This document shows, piece by piece, positions 17,768 through 26,639 of a stretch of DNA of 64,000 bases. Numbering within the stretch: the first letter of the stretch is position 1; the number at the start of each line of letters is the position of its first letter. Made by a program: the position numbers and the translations under genes. The stretch is from Candidatus Pseudomonas phytovorans (GTDB lineage: Bacteria; Pseudomonadota; Gammaproteobacteria; Pseudomonadales; Pseudomonadaceae): contig CP119325.1 in NCBI GenBank assembly GCA_029202525.1, positions 1,253,001 to 1,317,000 on the forward strand, in the 5' to 3' direction. The notes beneath the pieces are model-generated. The model was not told the origin of the DNA and made no database searches. It saw only the letters and a program-made list of their open reading frames with translations.

Positions 17768-17864
17768 GCTCGGATAACTCGACAAACGGGTTCTGCCGGA
17801 TCACGTCGTCTCAAACGGATGGGAGGCTACCGCGACGCGACCGGACAGGCCATGCTGGGGCTGT

Positions 17865-19850
17865 ATGCGCTATTTGCTGATTGTGCTTCTGGGCTTGCTG
17901 CCCGTGCTTGCCGGAGCGGTCGATTTCGACGACGCTACCCGGCATCTTCCGTTGGGCAAGGCCATGCAGGTTTATGAAGACCTTGATGGCAGTGCCAGCA
18001 TCGCCCAGGTCAGTGCTCCCGGGTTCGCCAAACGCTTTCGCCCCCACCACGAAGACGTGCTGAACGCCGGTTACTCCAGTTCGGTGTTCTGGCTCAAGGT
18101 GGAGTTGCGCCCCGTTGCAAGGTCGGGCTCTGGCCCCCGGCAGTGGCTGCTGGAGTTGGCCTACCCACCGCTCGATCACCTTGAGCTGTACCTTGCCGAC
18201 GCTACCGGCGTGTACCGCCTGGCTCAGCGTACCGGCGATGCCTTGCCGTATGACAGCCGGCAGATCCGGCAAAACAACTACTTGTTCGAACTGCAACTGC
18301 CGCCTGGCCAGGTAACGACGGCTTATCTGCGCCTGCACAGTGAAGGCTCGGTGCAGGCGCCGTTGGCGTTGTGGTCTGCCGAGGCCTACATGGAGGAGCA
18401 ACCCACACGCCTGTATGTGCTGGGGATGATCTACGGCGTGCTGTTGGTGATGCTGGTGTACAACCTGTTCATCTACCTCAGCGTACGAGACGTCAGCTAC
18501 CTCTACTACATCCTCTATATCGCTTCGTTCGGTTTTTACCAGGTGTCTGTGAACGGTGCCGGTGTGGCTTACTTCTGGCCGGACAGCCCGTGGTGGGCGA
18601 ACGCCTCTACGCCGTTGTTCATTGGTGCCGCCGGGCTGTTCGGTTGCCAGTTCGCTCGGCACTTCCTGCAACTGGGCCGCGTCAGCCGGGGTTTCGACCG
18701 GCTGTTGCAGCTGCTGATGCTGGGGGGCGCGCTGGTCATGTTGCTTGCGGTGAGCATGCCTTATGGCGTTGCCCTGCGTATGGCCACGGTGCTGGCGTTG
18801 CTGTTCACCGTAAGCATTTTCAGTGCCGGGCTGTTCGCCTGGTGGCGGGGGCTGCGCGTGGCGCGCTGGTTCATCATCGCCTGGACGGCATTTCTGCTGG
18901 GAGGGCTGGTCAACACCCTGATGGTGCTGGGCTACCTGCCGAACGTGTTCCTGACCATGTATGCCAGCCAGCTGGGCTCGGCGCTGGAGGTGGCATTGCT
19001 GTCGCTGGCGCTGGCCGACCGCATCAACAGCCTGCGTGACCAGCAGGCGCAGACGTTGCGTGAAACCGGGCGCACACTGGAGCAGTTGAACCTGCAACTG
19101 GCCAGGAGCAACCGCTTGAAGGATGAGTTTCTGGCCAGCGTGACCCATGAGCTGCGTACGCCGATGAATGGCGTGATCGGTTCGCTGGAATTGATGCACA
19201 CGCTGCCGATGGAAGCCGAAATGGCTCAGTACCATCGTACGGCGGTGGGGTCGGCGCAGGGCATGATGGACATGGTTGACGCCATTCTCACGCTGTCTGA
19301 GCTGCAGGCCGGCCGGCTGCGTGCGCAGCCTGCGCCGTTCAGCTTACGCACCTTGTTGCAGGGCTTGCGTGCAGGTTATGCCGGGCAGGCTTTGGGTAAA
19401 GGCTTGTACCTGAGCCTGGATATTCCAGCCGATCTGCCCGACGGGCTGCTGGGCGATGGGCAGAAGCTGGCGCGTTGCCTGGGCTGTTTGGTGGACAATG
19501 GACTGAAGTTTACCCACCAGGGTGGCGTGATGATCCAGGTGCGCGGGCGCCGGGTGGGGCCGGAAGATCTGGCGCTGACCTTTACGGTGAGTGACAGCGG
19601 TATTGGCTTTGATGACCTGGAACAGTCGACCTTGTATCAGCGCTTCTTCCAGGTGGATGGCTCGATGACCCGGCGGTATGGCGGGCTGGGGATCGGGTTG
19701 TCGATCTGCCGGCAGATGGGCGAACTGCTTGGGGCCCGGTTGGCGCATGAGTCGACGCGGGGGCTGGGGAGCCGGTTCGAATTGAGTTTGAACATGGCGG
19801 TTTCGCAGGTGCAGATGATGCGCTCGCCGATGCAGGTGCGGCGCCTCTGA
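17865..19850 (+). CDS. LadS-like 7TM-DISM sensor histidine kinase, without receiver domain
   Basis: Membrane sensor kinase of 661 residues. It has a signal peptide (MRYLLIVLLGLLPVLAGA), a periplasmic 7TMR-DISMED2 domain (about 25-170), seven hydrophobic helices (about 180-385, starting MIYGVLLVMLVYNLFIYLS), a coiled linker, HisKA with phospho-acceptor His428 in SVTHELRTPMNG, and HATPase_c (LVDNGLKFTHQGG, DSGIGF, GGLGIGLSICRQ). P. aeruginosa LadS (PA3974) also lies beside thiD and feeds the GacS/GacA biofilm network, but it ends in a receiver domain; this protein stops right after the ATPase domain. Repeat DNA begins immediately after the stop, so the short end appears native. Confidence 0.85.
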   Translation: MRYLLIVLLGLLPVLAGAVDFDDATRHLPLGKAMQVYEDLDGSASIAQVSAPGFAKRFRPHHEDVLNAGYSSSVFWLKVELRPVARSGSGPRQWLLELAYPPLDHLELYLADATGVYRLAQRTGDALPYDSRQIRQNNYLFELQLPPGQVTTAYLRLHSEGSVQAPLALWSAEAYMEEQPTRLYVLGMIYGVLLVMLVYNLFIYLSVRDVSYLYYILYIASFGFYQVSVNGAGVAYFWPDSPWWANASTPLFIGAAGLFGCQFARHFLQLGRVSRGFDRLLQLLMLGGALVMLLAVSMPYGVALRMATVLALLFTVSIFSAGLFAWWRGLRVARWFIIAWTAFLLGGLVNTLMVLGYLPNVFLTMYASQLGSALEVALLSLALADRINSLRDQQAQTLRETGRTLEQLNLQLARSNRLKDEFLASVTHELRTPMNGVIGSLELMHTLPMEAEMAQYHRTAVGSAQGMMDMVDAILTLSELQAGRLRAQPAPFSLRTLLQGLRAGYAGQALGKGLYLSLDIPADLPDGLLGDGQKLARCLGCLVDNGLKFTHQGGVMIQVRGRRVGPEDLALTFTVSDSGIGFDDLEQSTLYQRFFQVDGSMTRRYGGLGIGLSICRQMGELLGARLAHESTRGLGSRFELSLNMAVSQVQMMRSPMQVRRL

Positions 19851-19931
19851 GATCGAGCGCCGCCTGCGCGGCGCTTCGCGGGGCAAGCCCGCTCCCACAT
19901 TTGTGGACTGCCCCCCAAAAGTTGGACAGTT

Positions 19932-20738
19932 CTATGCTGCCGCCTGGGTCCTGTACTCGACAGGGCTCAGGCCATTGAGCCTTAGCTTGATGCGGTCATG
20001 GTTGTAGTAGTGAATGTACTCATCCAGGCCCGCTTTCAATTCATCAATACTCTCGAAACGCTTGAGGTAGAAAAATTCTGACTTGAGCGTGCCGAAGAAG
20101 CTTTCCATAGCTGCATTGTCTAGGCAATTGCCTTTACGAGACATGCTCTGTTTCACCCCACGACTGCGCAGCTGGTGGCGATACTGACCCTGCTGGTACT
20201 GCCAGCCCTGGTCGGTGTGGAGCACCAGCTTCGGCTTTTCTCCCAAGGTTTTGAGTGCCTTGTCGAGCATGTTCCCAACCAGGCTGTACTGAGGGCGACT
20301 CGCCGTCTCGTAAGCGATGATTTCTCCGTTGTACAAATCCATCACAGGCGAAAGATAGAGCTTCTGTTCAGCCACTTTGAACTCAGTTACGTCACTCACC
20401 CATTTCTGATTAGGACGCTGGGCAACGAAATTTCGCTCCAGCAGATTCGGCGCTATCTTGCCAACAACACCTCGGTACGACTGATACTTCTTAGGTCGCA
20501 CCAGTGACTGCAGACCCAGGGCAGCCATCAGCCTCTCGATGACCTTCTTGTTGACCAGTACCCCACCTTTTCTGATCACGAGTGCAACGCGTCGATAGCC
20601 GTAACGCCCTTTCTCTTTGCGATAGACCTGCTGAATCTGCTCTTTAAGCTCGGCATATTTGTCCGGCTTCTGCTGAGCTTGCACCTGATAGTAAAAGGTA
20701 CTGCGAGCCAGCCCGACCAGACGCAGCAGGTCAGGCAA
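19932..20738 (-). CDS. IS3-family transposase OrfB (rve integrase domain)
   Basis: DDE recombinase. From ATG 20738 it has 268 residues: an HTH_21 region (YRKEKGRYGYRRVALVIR) and the integrase core with acidic residues in VSDVTEF, HTDQGWQY and MESFFGTLKSE, followed by the family tail YYNHDRIKLRLNGLSPVEYR. The frame stays open upstream to the end of orfA and reads VLIVSRLKPRFPLPDLLRL, the normal IS150-type junction, so the working enzyme is probably an OrfAB fusion made by frameshifting. Confidence 0.95.
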   Translation of the reverse strand: MPDLLRLVGLARSTFYYQVQAQQKPDKYAELKEQIQQVYRKEKGRYGYRRVALVIRKGGVLVNKKVIERLMAALGLQSLVRPKKYQSYRGVVGKIAPNLLERNFVAQRPNQKWVSDVTEFKVAEQKLYLSPVMDLYNGEIIAYETASRPQYSLVGNMLDKALKTLGEKPKLVLHTDQGWQYQQGQYRHQLRSRGVKQSMSRKGNCLDNAAMESFFGTLKSEFFYLKRFESIDELKAGLDEYIHYYNHDRIKLRLNGLSPVEYRTQAAA

Positions 20739-20767
20739 AGGGAATCTAGGCTTGAGCCTCGAAACGA

Positions 20768-21286
20768 TCAGGACTTTTTCCCCGACATTCGTTCCTTTTC
20801 CTCTCGCAAAGCCTTGAGCTCCTTTAAGACAGCGTTCTCCATGCGCAGATATTCGAGCTCCGCCATCAGCTGGTCTCGGGGCTTTTGCGAATCGTCAGTA
20901 TTTGTGGGTTTTGCTGGTTTGATCTTCTTCGGCACTTTGATCGGCTTTTTCTGGCGGTCGACAGGGGCTATAGGGTCACCACTGTAGTACTGCCGCTGCC
21001 AGCTGCCTATCTGCGATGATTGACCGAGGCCAAAATGTGCTGCGGTTTGCCGCATGGAAAGGCGATGTTCGTGCATGTAGCTCAGCACCTGTCGCTTGAA
21101 ATCGTCGTCATAACGCCGCCCATGTGAGCGTGAAGAAAGGCTGGATTCGCTCTGATGGCTGGAAACCCACCGGCGGAGCAGGCTGAAATCAACATCGAAA
21201 TGCTGGGCTACCTTTCGGAAGCCATTATTGCCATCCAGGTAGGCTGAGACGGCTGTGAGCTTGAACTGCTCTGTGTATTTGCCCAT
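20768..21286 (-). CDS. IS3-family transposase OrfA (helix-turn-helix)
   Basis: 172 residues. Starts MGKYTEQFKLTAVSAYLDG and has two HTH units (VAQHFDVDFSLLRRWVSSHQ and TAAHFGLGQSSQIGSWQRQY), then a basic stretch and a leucine-zipper-like coiled coil (LEYLRMENAVLKELKALREE) for multimerisation. ATG 21286 lies 49 bases inside the right end of the element. It ends at 20768, downstream of the presumed slip site. Confidence 0.93.
   Translation of the reverse strand: MGKYTEQFKLTAVSAYLDGNNGFRKVAQHFDVDFSLLRRWVSSHQSESSLSSRSHGRRYDDDFKRQVLSYMHEHRLSMRQTAAHFGLGQSSQIGSWQRQYYSGDPIAPVDRQKKPIKVPKKIKPAKPTNTDDSQKPRDQLMAELEYLRMENAVLKELKALREEKERMSGKKS
20774..20783 (-). other. Probable -1 frameshift site of the IS
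   Basis: The minus strand reads GGGGAAAAAG, in orfA frame as GGG AAA AAG, two codons before the orfA stop. orfB lies in the -1 frame and is open from here. Five A residues rather than six make it a weaker version of the A6G motif. Confidence 0.6.
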
Positions 21287-21663
21287 AGGTCCCCCAAGGG
21301 TTGGATTTTTTGTCCAACTTCTTGGGGGCAGTCCATTTGTCTCGGGCCAGTTATTCCTGAGACAGAGGCGCGCGGGCCCCTTTGGCGTCCACCTCGATAT
21401 CGTGTAGGACAAACAAGGCGTTCGCGTGCGCAGGCACAGGCGATACTGGCCCGAAACAGATGTGGGAGCGGGCTTGCCCCGCGAAGCGCCGCGCGGGCGG
21501 CGCTCGATCTCCCAGGCGCTGAATGCGTTGTGGCGAGCACCTGTCAGCCCTTATGCAACCTCAAGTCCTGCCACCACACGTTTAGTCATGAATGCCACTT
21601 TGACTCCCCCACCGGGAGTGCTTCACTGGGTCTCTCAAGCCTACCCGGATCCAGGAGCCCCCG

Positions 21664-23316
21664 ATGAACCTGCACCAGTACGCTGAAACTCACGAGGTCA
21701 CCAACCAGCCACCGTCTCTCGACGGTGCCAACCTCTACCGCCTCGACCTGCCATTGCAAGAGTGGTCGAGGCGCTTTGGCGCGGGCTGGGCCGAGTCGCG
21801 GATCGATGCCTACGGCGCGCTGGCCGGCGGCCCGTTGATGCAGGCGGGCTTCCTGGCCAACGCCCACAAACCCGAATTCAGCAGCCACGACCGCTACGGC
21901 CATCGCATCGATCTGGTCGAGTTCCACCCCGCCTATCACGAGTTGATGCGCACTGCCGTCGAACACGGGCTGCCGTCATTGCCATGGGCTGAACCCCGCC
22001 CCGGCGCGCATGTAGCACGGGCTTCGATGACCTACCTGCACAGCCAGGCCGAGGCCGGCACAGGCTGCCCGCTGACCATGACCTTCGCTGCCGTGCCGGC
22101 GCTGCGCTTGCAGCCCGAGCTGGCCGAATACTGGCTGCCGAAGATTCTGGCCTGTGAATACGACCCGCGTAACGTCGGCGACCGGCACAAGGCCGGGGTC
22201 ACTCTGGGCATGGCCATGACCGAGAAGCAGGGCGGCACCGATGTGCGTGCCAATACCACCCGGGCGTACCCGGTGGGTGCGCCGGGCCCTGGCCAGGCCT
22301 ATGAATTGGTCGGCCACAAATGGTTCTGCTCGGCACCCATGTGCGATGCCTTCCTCACCCTGGCACAGACCGAAAAAGGTCTGAGCTGCTTTCTGTTGCC
22401 GCGCCACCGCCCGGACGACAGCCGCAACCAGTTCTATATCCAGCGCCTGAAGAACAAGCTGGGCAATAGCTCCAACGCCTCCAGCGAGGTGGAGTTGCGC
22501 GGTGCATTGGCCTGGATGATCGGCGAAGAAGGGCGTGGCGTGCCGACCATCATCGAGATGGTGGCCATGACCCGCTTCGACTGCATGGTGGGTTCCAGCG
22601 CGCTGATGCGCCAGGCGCTTACGCAGGCCACCCACCACTGCGCACACCGCAAGGTTGGCGGGCGGGTGCTGAGCGAGCAGCCACTGATGCAGAACGTGCT
22701 GGCCGACCTGGCCCTGGAAAGCGAGGCTGCGTTGGCCCTCAGCCTGCGTATGGGGCACGCGCTTGAGCAGCTGGACGACCCGCAGCAGGCGCACTTTGCC
22801 CGGCTGGTCACGGCAGTGGGCAAGTATTGGATCTGCAAGCGGGCGCCGGCCATGATCAACGAGGCCGCCGAGTGCATGGGCGGCGCGGGTTATGTGGAAG
22901 ATTGCATCCTGCCACGGCTGTATCGCGAGGCACCGGTCAATTCGACCTGGGAAGGCTCTGGCAACGTGCAGTGCCTGGATGTGCTGCGAGCCTTGTCCAA
23001 AGAACCGGGTGTGCTCGATGCGTTGTTTGCCGAGCTGGGCGATGGCCACGGTGACCCGCGCCTGGCGGCGCACATCGGTAACCTCAAGGGGGCGTTTGCC
23101 GATACCGGCGATATGCAGTACCGCGCGCGGCAGCTGACCGGGGATATTGCCCTGGCGCTGCAGGCAAAGCTATTGCTGGAAGCGGGCAATGCGCTCGTGA
23201 GTGATGCGTTTATCGGCAGCCGGTTGGCGGGTGGTGGCCGGGTTTACGGTGCACTGCCGCGTGGTGTCGATGTGGAGGCCTTGGTGGCAAGGGCGACGCC
23301 AGCCTGGACGAATTGA
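21664..23316 (+). CDS. AidB-like acyl-CoA dehydrogenase family flavoprotein
   Basis: FAD enzyme of 550 residues, similar to E. coli AidB: an extended N-terminal domain (residues 1-180), the flavin-binding strand GMAMTEKQGGTDVRANTT, the LKNKLGNSSNASSEVELR segment, and the C-terminal helical domain with NEAAECMGGAGYVEDC and the AidB-characteristic NSTWEGSGNVQCLDVLR. Family members act on branched acyl-CoA or protect DNA from alkylation; the substrate here is not known. AGGAG precedes ATG 21664. It lies beyond the IS and inverted repeat, so it probably has its own promoter. Confidence 0.9.
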   Translation: MNLHQYAETHEVTNQPPSLDGANLYRLDLPLQEWSRRFGAGWAESRIDAYGALAGGPLMQAGFLANAHKPEFSSHDRYGHRIDLVEFHPAYHELMRTAVEHGLPSLPWAEPRPGAHVARASMTYLHSQAEAGTGCPLTMTFAAVPALRLQPELAEYWLPKILACEYDPRNVGDRHKAGVTLGMAMTEKQGGTDVRANTTRAYPVGAPGPGQAYELVGHKWFCSAPMCDAFLTLAQTEKGLSCFLLPRHRPDDSRNQFYIQRLKNKLGNSSNASSEVELRGALAWMIGEEGRGVPTIIEMVAMTRFDCMVGSSALMRQALTQATHHCAHRKVGGRVLSEQPLMQNVLADLALESEAALALSLRMGHALEQLDDPQQAHFARLVTAVGKYWICKRAPAMINEAAECMGGAGYVEDCILPRLYREAPVNSTWEGSGNVQCLDVLRALSKEPGVLDALFAELGDGHGDPRLAAHIGNLKGAFADTGDMQYRARQLTGDIALALQAKLLLEAGNALVSDAFIGSRLAGGGRVYGALPRGVDVEALVARATPAWTN

Positions 23317-23325
23317 GTTGGTTTC

Positions 23326-23407
23326 TTCGCGGGCATGCCCGCTCCCACAGAACCTTCACAGATTTCCAGGTCAGCGCCATACCTGTGGGAGCGGGCGCGC
23401 CCGCGAA
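23326..23407. repeat. REP pair (inverted) before amn
   Basis: Two copies of the TTCGCGGG...CCCGCTCCCACAG element, head to head at 23326-23350 and 23383-23407. Confidence 0.85.
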
Positions 23408-23493
23408 TGAATCCAACACCGATCAATGGGGATGTATTTAGCCCAGAAGGCAGGCAAGATGGTTCACATGCATGTCCAGACAGGAAGCACAGT

Positions 23494-24957
23494 GTGAGCC
23501 ACGCTTTTGTAGTCGTTGATACCCCCGAACAGGCCGTCGACCGTCTGGCGGCCTTGCATGAACAGGCCACCGGGGCCCTTAGCCAGGCCCTCAAGCGTTA
23601 CCTGAAGGACCGTACTGAGCCAGATGCCGAAGAACGCGCACTGTTCCGCTACCCGGCGTTGCGCCTGACCTACTACAGCCACGGTGAAGTCGCTGCCACC
23701 ACGCGGGCCTACGCCAAGGTTCAAGTGGCCGGCACCTACAGCGTCACTGTCACCCAGCCGGCTGCATTCCGTGGCTACTTGCTGGAGCAACTGCGCCCGT
23801 TGATGCACGACTACACCGTTACGGTTGAAGTCGGCGTCAGTGAACAGAACATCCCTTATCCGTACGTGGTCGACCAGGGCGACGAGTTGGCGGGTACCGG
23901 CATTACCGCCGCGCAACTGGCGCGGGTGTTCCCCAGCACCGACCTTTCCGCCGCCACCGACAACATCGCCGACGGCCTGTACGACTGGGAGCGTGCCGAA
24001 GTCCTGCCGCTGGCACTGTTCGACGCCGCGCGCGTCGACTTCTCGCTGCGCCGCCTGGTGCACTACACCGGCAGCGACTGGCGCCATGTACAGCCGTGGA
24101 TTCTGCTGACCAACTACCACCGCTATGTCGACCAGTTCATCAGCCATGGCCTGGAGCAATTGCGCGACGACCCGCGCTTCGTGCGCATGGTGCTGCCGGG
24201 CAACGTGGTGGTCGACAAGGGCATGGACCACGGTGAAGTCCAGGCGTTGGTGGCCAGCGTGGTCTGGCACCGCTACCAGATGCCGGCCTACCACCTGATT
24301 GCCGCTGACGGCGATGGCGTTACGCTGGTCAATATCGGTGTCGGCCCGTCCAACGCCAAGAACATCACCGACCACCTGGCCGTGCTGCGCCCGCACTGCT
24401 GGCTGATGATCGGCCACTGTGGTGGCCTGCGCCAGTCGCAGACTATCGGCGACTATGTGCTGGCACACGCCTACATGCGCCGTGACGGCATTCTCGACCG
24501 GGTGGTGCCGCCGAACATCCCGATCCCGGCCCTGGCCGAGGTGCAGCTGGCTTTGCAGGAAGCCGCCGCGCAGGTTACTGGCGAGCGTGGCGAGCAGTTG
24601 AAGAAGCGTTTGCGCACCGGCACCGTGCTGACCTACGACGACCGTAACTGGGAGCTGCGTTGGGCCCAGGAACGCCCACTCATCAACCTGTCGCGTGCCG
24701 TGGCGGTAGACATGGAAAGCGGCACCATTGCCGCCCAGGGTTATCGTTTGCGCGTGCCGTATGGCACCTTGCTGTGTGTGTCCGACAAGCCGCTGCACAG
24801 CGAGATCAAGCTGCCGGGGTCGGCCAACGCCTTCTACAACCGGGCGGTCAGCCAGCACCTGAAAATCGGCATTGCTGCCCTCGACCTGCTGCGCACCGAG
24901 CTCAACTCGCTGCACTCGCGTAAACTGCGCAGCTTCGATGAGCCGCCGTTCCGCTGA
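23494..24957 (+). CDS. amn: AMP nucleosidase
   Basis: Hydrolyses AMP to adenine and ribose 5-phosphate, controlling the adenylate pool. 487 residues: an N-terminal regulatory domain (FRYPALRLTYYSHGEVAATT), then the nucleoside-phosphorylase-like catalytic domain with HCWLMIGHCGGLRQSQTIGD, VPPNIPIP and AVDMESGTIAAQGYR. Start chosen at GTG 23494, which gives SHAFVVVDTPEQAVDRL and has AGGAAG about 7 bases upstream; the open frame back to 23335 is REP sequence. It is followed after 6 bases by rluE. Confidence 0.94.
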   Translation: MSHAFVVVDTPEQAVDRLAALHEQATGALSQALKRYLKDRTEPDAEERALFRYPALRLTYYSHGEVAATTRAYAKVQVAGTYSVTVTQPAAFRGYLLEQLRPLMHDYTVTVEVGVSEQNIPYPYVVDQGDELAGTGITAAQLARVFPSTDLSAATDNIADGLYDWERAEVLPLALFDAARVDFSLRRLVHYTGSDWRHVQPWILLTNYHRYVDQFISHGLEQLRDDPRFVRMVLPGNVVVDKGMDHGEVQALVASVVWHRYQMPAYHLIAADGDGVTLVNIGVGPSNAKNITDHLAVLRPHCWLMIGHCGGLRQSQTIGDYVLAHAYMRRDGILDRVVPPNIPIPALAEVQLALQEAAAQVTGERGEQLKKRLRTGTVLTYDDRNWELRWAQERPLINLSRAVAVDMESGTIAAQGYRLRVPYGTLLCVSDKPLHSEIKLPGSANAFYNRAVSQHLKIGIAALDLLRTELNSLHSRKLRSFDEPPFR

Positions 24958-24963
24958 GGATCC

Positions 24964-25602
24964 ATGCCCCTGCCACCCCGTAACAAGCCGCGCCGCCCCC
25001 AGGCGCGGCCTGCCGCCGGCCCGCGTCGCCAGCCCAAGGCGCCGCCGGCCGAGCCGCGTCTGATCCTGTTCAACAAACCGTTCGACGTGCTGACCCAGTT
25101 CAGCGACGGCGAAGGGCGTGCGACCCTCAAGGACTTCATCGACATCGCGGGTGTGTACCCGGCCGGGCGACTGGATCGCGACAGTGAAGGCTTGCTGTTG
25201 CTGACCAACGACGGTGGCTTGCAGGCGCGGATTGCTGACCCTAAGCACAAGCTGGCGAAAACCTACTGGGTGCAGGTGGAAGGTGAGCCGAGCGACGAGC
25301 AGTTGCAGCGCTTGCGCGATGGCGTGGAGCTGAACGATGGGCCAACCTTGCCGGCCGAGGCGCGGCGCCTGGAAGAACCCGAACTTTGGCCACGTAACCC
25401 GCCGGTACGTTTTCGCAAGAGCGTGCCTACCAGTTGGCTGGAATTGGTGATCCGTGAAGGGCGTAACCGCCAGGTACGGCGGATGACGGCGGCGGTGGGG
25501 TTGCCGACCTTGCGCCTGGTGCGCGTGCGAATTGGTGACTGGGCGCTGGAGGGGCTGGAGCAGGGCTGCTGGCGCGAAGTTGCACCGAAGCTTCACCGGT
25601 AA
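24964..25602 (+). CDS. rluE: 23S rRNA pseudouridine synthase of the RluE/RsuA family
   Basis: Isomerises a uridine of 23S rRNA (U2457 in E. coli). 212 residues with a basic, Pro/Arg-rich N-terminal extension of about 30 residues and no S4 domain. The catalytic aspartate is in AGRLDRDSEGLLLLTND; also present are KPFDVLTQF and IREGRNRQVRRMTAAVGLPTLRLVR. GAGGA lies just before ATG 24964, and the gene overlaps no other. Probably cotranscribed with amn. Confidence 0.92.
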   Translation: MPLPPRNKPRRPQARPAAGPRRQPKAPPAEPRLILFNKPFDVLTQFSDGEGRATLKDFIDIAGVYPAGRLDRDSEGLLLLTNDGGLQARIADPKHKLAKTYWVQVEGEPSDEQLQRLRDGVELNDGPTLPAEARRLEEPELWPRNPPVRFRKSVPTSWLELVIREGRNRQVRRMTAAVGLPTLRLVRVRIGDWALEGLEQGCWREVAPKLHR

Positions 25603-25647
25603 CCGAGGCATCGTTCTGCAGGAGATTACCCAGAGACCAGTGGTCAT

Positions 25648-25734
25648 TGTGGGAGCGGGCTTGTCCCGCGAAGGGAGCCACGCGGTGCATGGCACCGGCT
25701 TTGCCGGTGTTCGCGGGGCAAGCCCGCTCCCACA
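25648..25734. repeat. REP pair (inverted) downstream of rluE
   Basis: Arms at 25648-25672 and 25710-25734 of the TGTGGGAGCGGGCTTG type around an inner GGCACCGGC/GCCGGTG hairpin; located between convergent rluE and the DUF2788 gene. Confidence 0.85.
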
Positions 25735-25789
25735 GAGTCCCTGCTAAATCAATGAGTCATCTGAAAGTAGCCTGGTGCTGCGAAAGGGA

Positions 25790-25993
25790 TTACACCCCTT
25801 CCAGAAACCCCACCACCACGCTTTTGATGATGAAGGCCAGCACCCCCAGCCCCAGCACGAAGAACAGGATCAATGTCCCGAACTTGCCGGCCTTGGACTT
25901 TTTCGCCAGGTCCCAGACGATGAAACCCATGAAACCGATCAATACGGTCACCAGGATGATCATCATCCACTCTTCGAATACGGCGGGATCCAT
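25790..25993 (-). CDS. DUF2788 small membrane protein
   Basis: 67 residues with two hydrophobic helices (about 9-28 and 40-61) separated by a short basic loop, DLAKKSKAGKFG. The sequence and length fit the DUF2788 family of Pseudomonas inner-membrane proteins of unknown role. ATG 25993 has GGAGAACA-type spacing upstream. Precedes the Lrp gene on the same strand in reading order (54 bases after the Lrp stop), so it could be cotranscribed with it. Confidence 0.85.
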   Translation of the reverse strand: MDPAVFEEWMMIILVTVLIGFMGFIVWDLAKKSKAGKFGTLILFFVLGLGVLAFIIKSVVVGFLEGV

Positions 25994-26047
25994 CTGTGTT
26001 CTCCAGGCAGGCTGAGCAGCCGATTATACGCCGGCTACCGTGGGCAA

Positions 26048-26524
26048 TCAGCGCAGGTGGGTCAATGGCAACTCGGTGCTGGCCAGTACCTGGTTGAGCA
26101 CGAAGCTCGACCGCACGCTGGTGACGCCTTCGATACGGGTGAGGCTGCCTAGTAGCAGTTTCTGGTAGTGGTCCATGTCTGGTACTACCACTTTGAGCTG
26201 GTAGTCGGCATCCATCCCGGTGACCAGGCTGCATTCAAGCACCTGCGGCAGGACGCGGATGGCCGCCTCGAAGGTTTCGAAGCGCTCCGGGGTGTGGCGG
26301 TCCATGCCGATCAGCACGTAGGCGGTCAGGCTCAGGCCCAGCTTCTTGCGATCGAGCAGGGCCACCTGGCGCGAGATGTAGCCGTCGTCCTCCAGTTGCT
26401 TGACCCGACGCGAGCATGGCGAGGGCGACAGGCCGATACGTTCGGCCAGTTCCTGGTTGGAAATGCGCGCATCGCGCTGCAATTCGGCGAGGATGCTCAG
26501 GTCGTAGCGGTCAAGTTTGCTCAT
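26048..26524 (-). CDS. Lrp/AsnC-family transcriptional regulator
   Basis: 158 residues: N-terminal AsnC-type HTH (LDRYDLSILAELQRDARISN, then ELAERIGLSPSPCSRRVKQL) and a C-terminal RAM effector domain (VLECSLVTGMDADYQLKVVV). Family members bind amino acids and act as octamers on nearby or distant operons. The target is not evident: the adjacent genes are not amino-acid catabolic. Starts at ATG 26524. Confidence 0.92.
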   Translation of the reverse strand: MSKLDRYDLSILAELQRDARISNQELAERIGLSPSPCSRRVKQLEDDGYISRQVALLDRKKLGLSLTAYVLIGMDRHTPERFETFEAAIRVLPQVLECSLVTGMDADYQLKVVVPDMDHYQKLLLGSLTRIEGVTSVRSSFVLNQVLASTELPLTHLR

Positions 26525-26639
26525 GGCATTTGCCTTTTCTGTTCGTATTGCGGCGAATTATCAATCGAGGGTGAAAAATTGCGCAAGTGCTATTTATCTG
26601 AGCAATCTTCGCAATCCTCTGCTGCAGCCTGTCCGGTAT

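Larger units (their letters stand above)
19904..21335 (-). mobile_element. Complete IS3-family (IS150-like) insertion sequence, 1432 bp
   Basis: Terminal inverted repeats begin TGGACTGCCCCC on both ends and continue through AAGTTGGACA with few differences. A 4-bp target duplication TTTG flanks it (19900-19903 and 21336-21339). Two ORFs on the minus strand, orfA and orfB, are arranged for -1 frameshifting. Both frames are intact, so the element looks recent and possibly active. Confidence 0.93.
19851..21509. repeat. 64-bp near-perfect inverted repeat, left arm split by the IS element
   Basis: Joining 19851-19903 to 21340-21350 (one TTTG copy removed) gives a 64-base arm whose reverse complement matches 21446-21509 at 61 of 64 positions. 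Each arm contains a GGGAGCGGGCTTGCCCCGCGAA REP-type core. Apart from the arms, 21340-21663 holds a spacer of about 95 bases and about 150 bases before the AidB-like gene, in which I see no gene. Confidence 0.9.

Noticed and set aside
17600..17864. TPP riboswitch ahead of thiD
   Set aside because: No CTGAGA/ACCTGA-type core or matching stems in the leader.
19932..20738. Stand-alone transposase without frameshift
   Set aside because: The frame is open into orfA, and the intervening translation has typical family residues, so a fused product is more likely than ATG initiation alone.
23464..25695. 743-codon minus frame opposite amn and rluE
   Set aside because: Antisense to two certain enzymes; no domain content.
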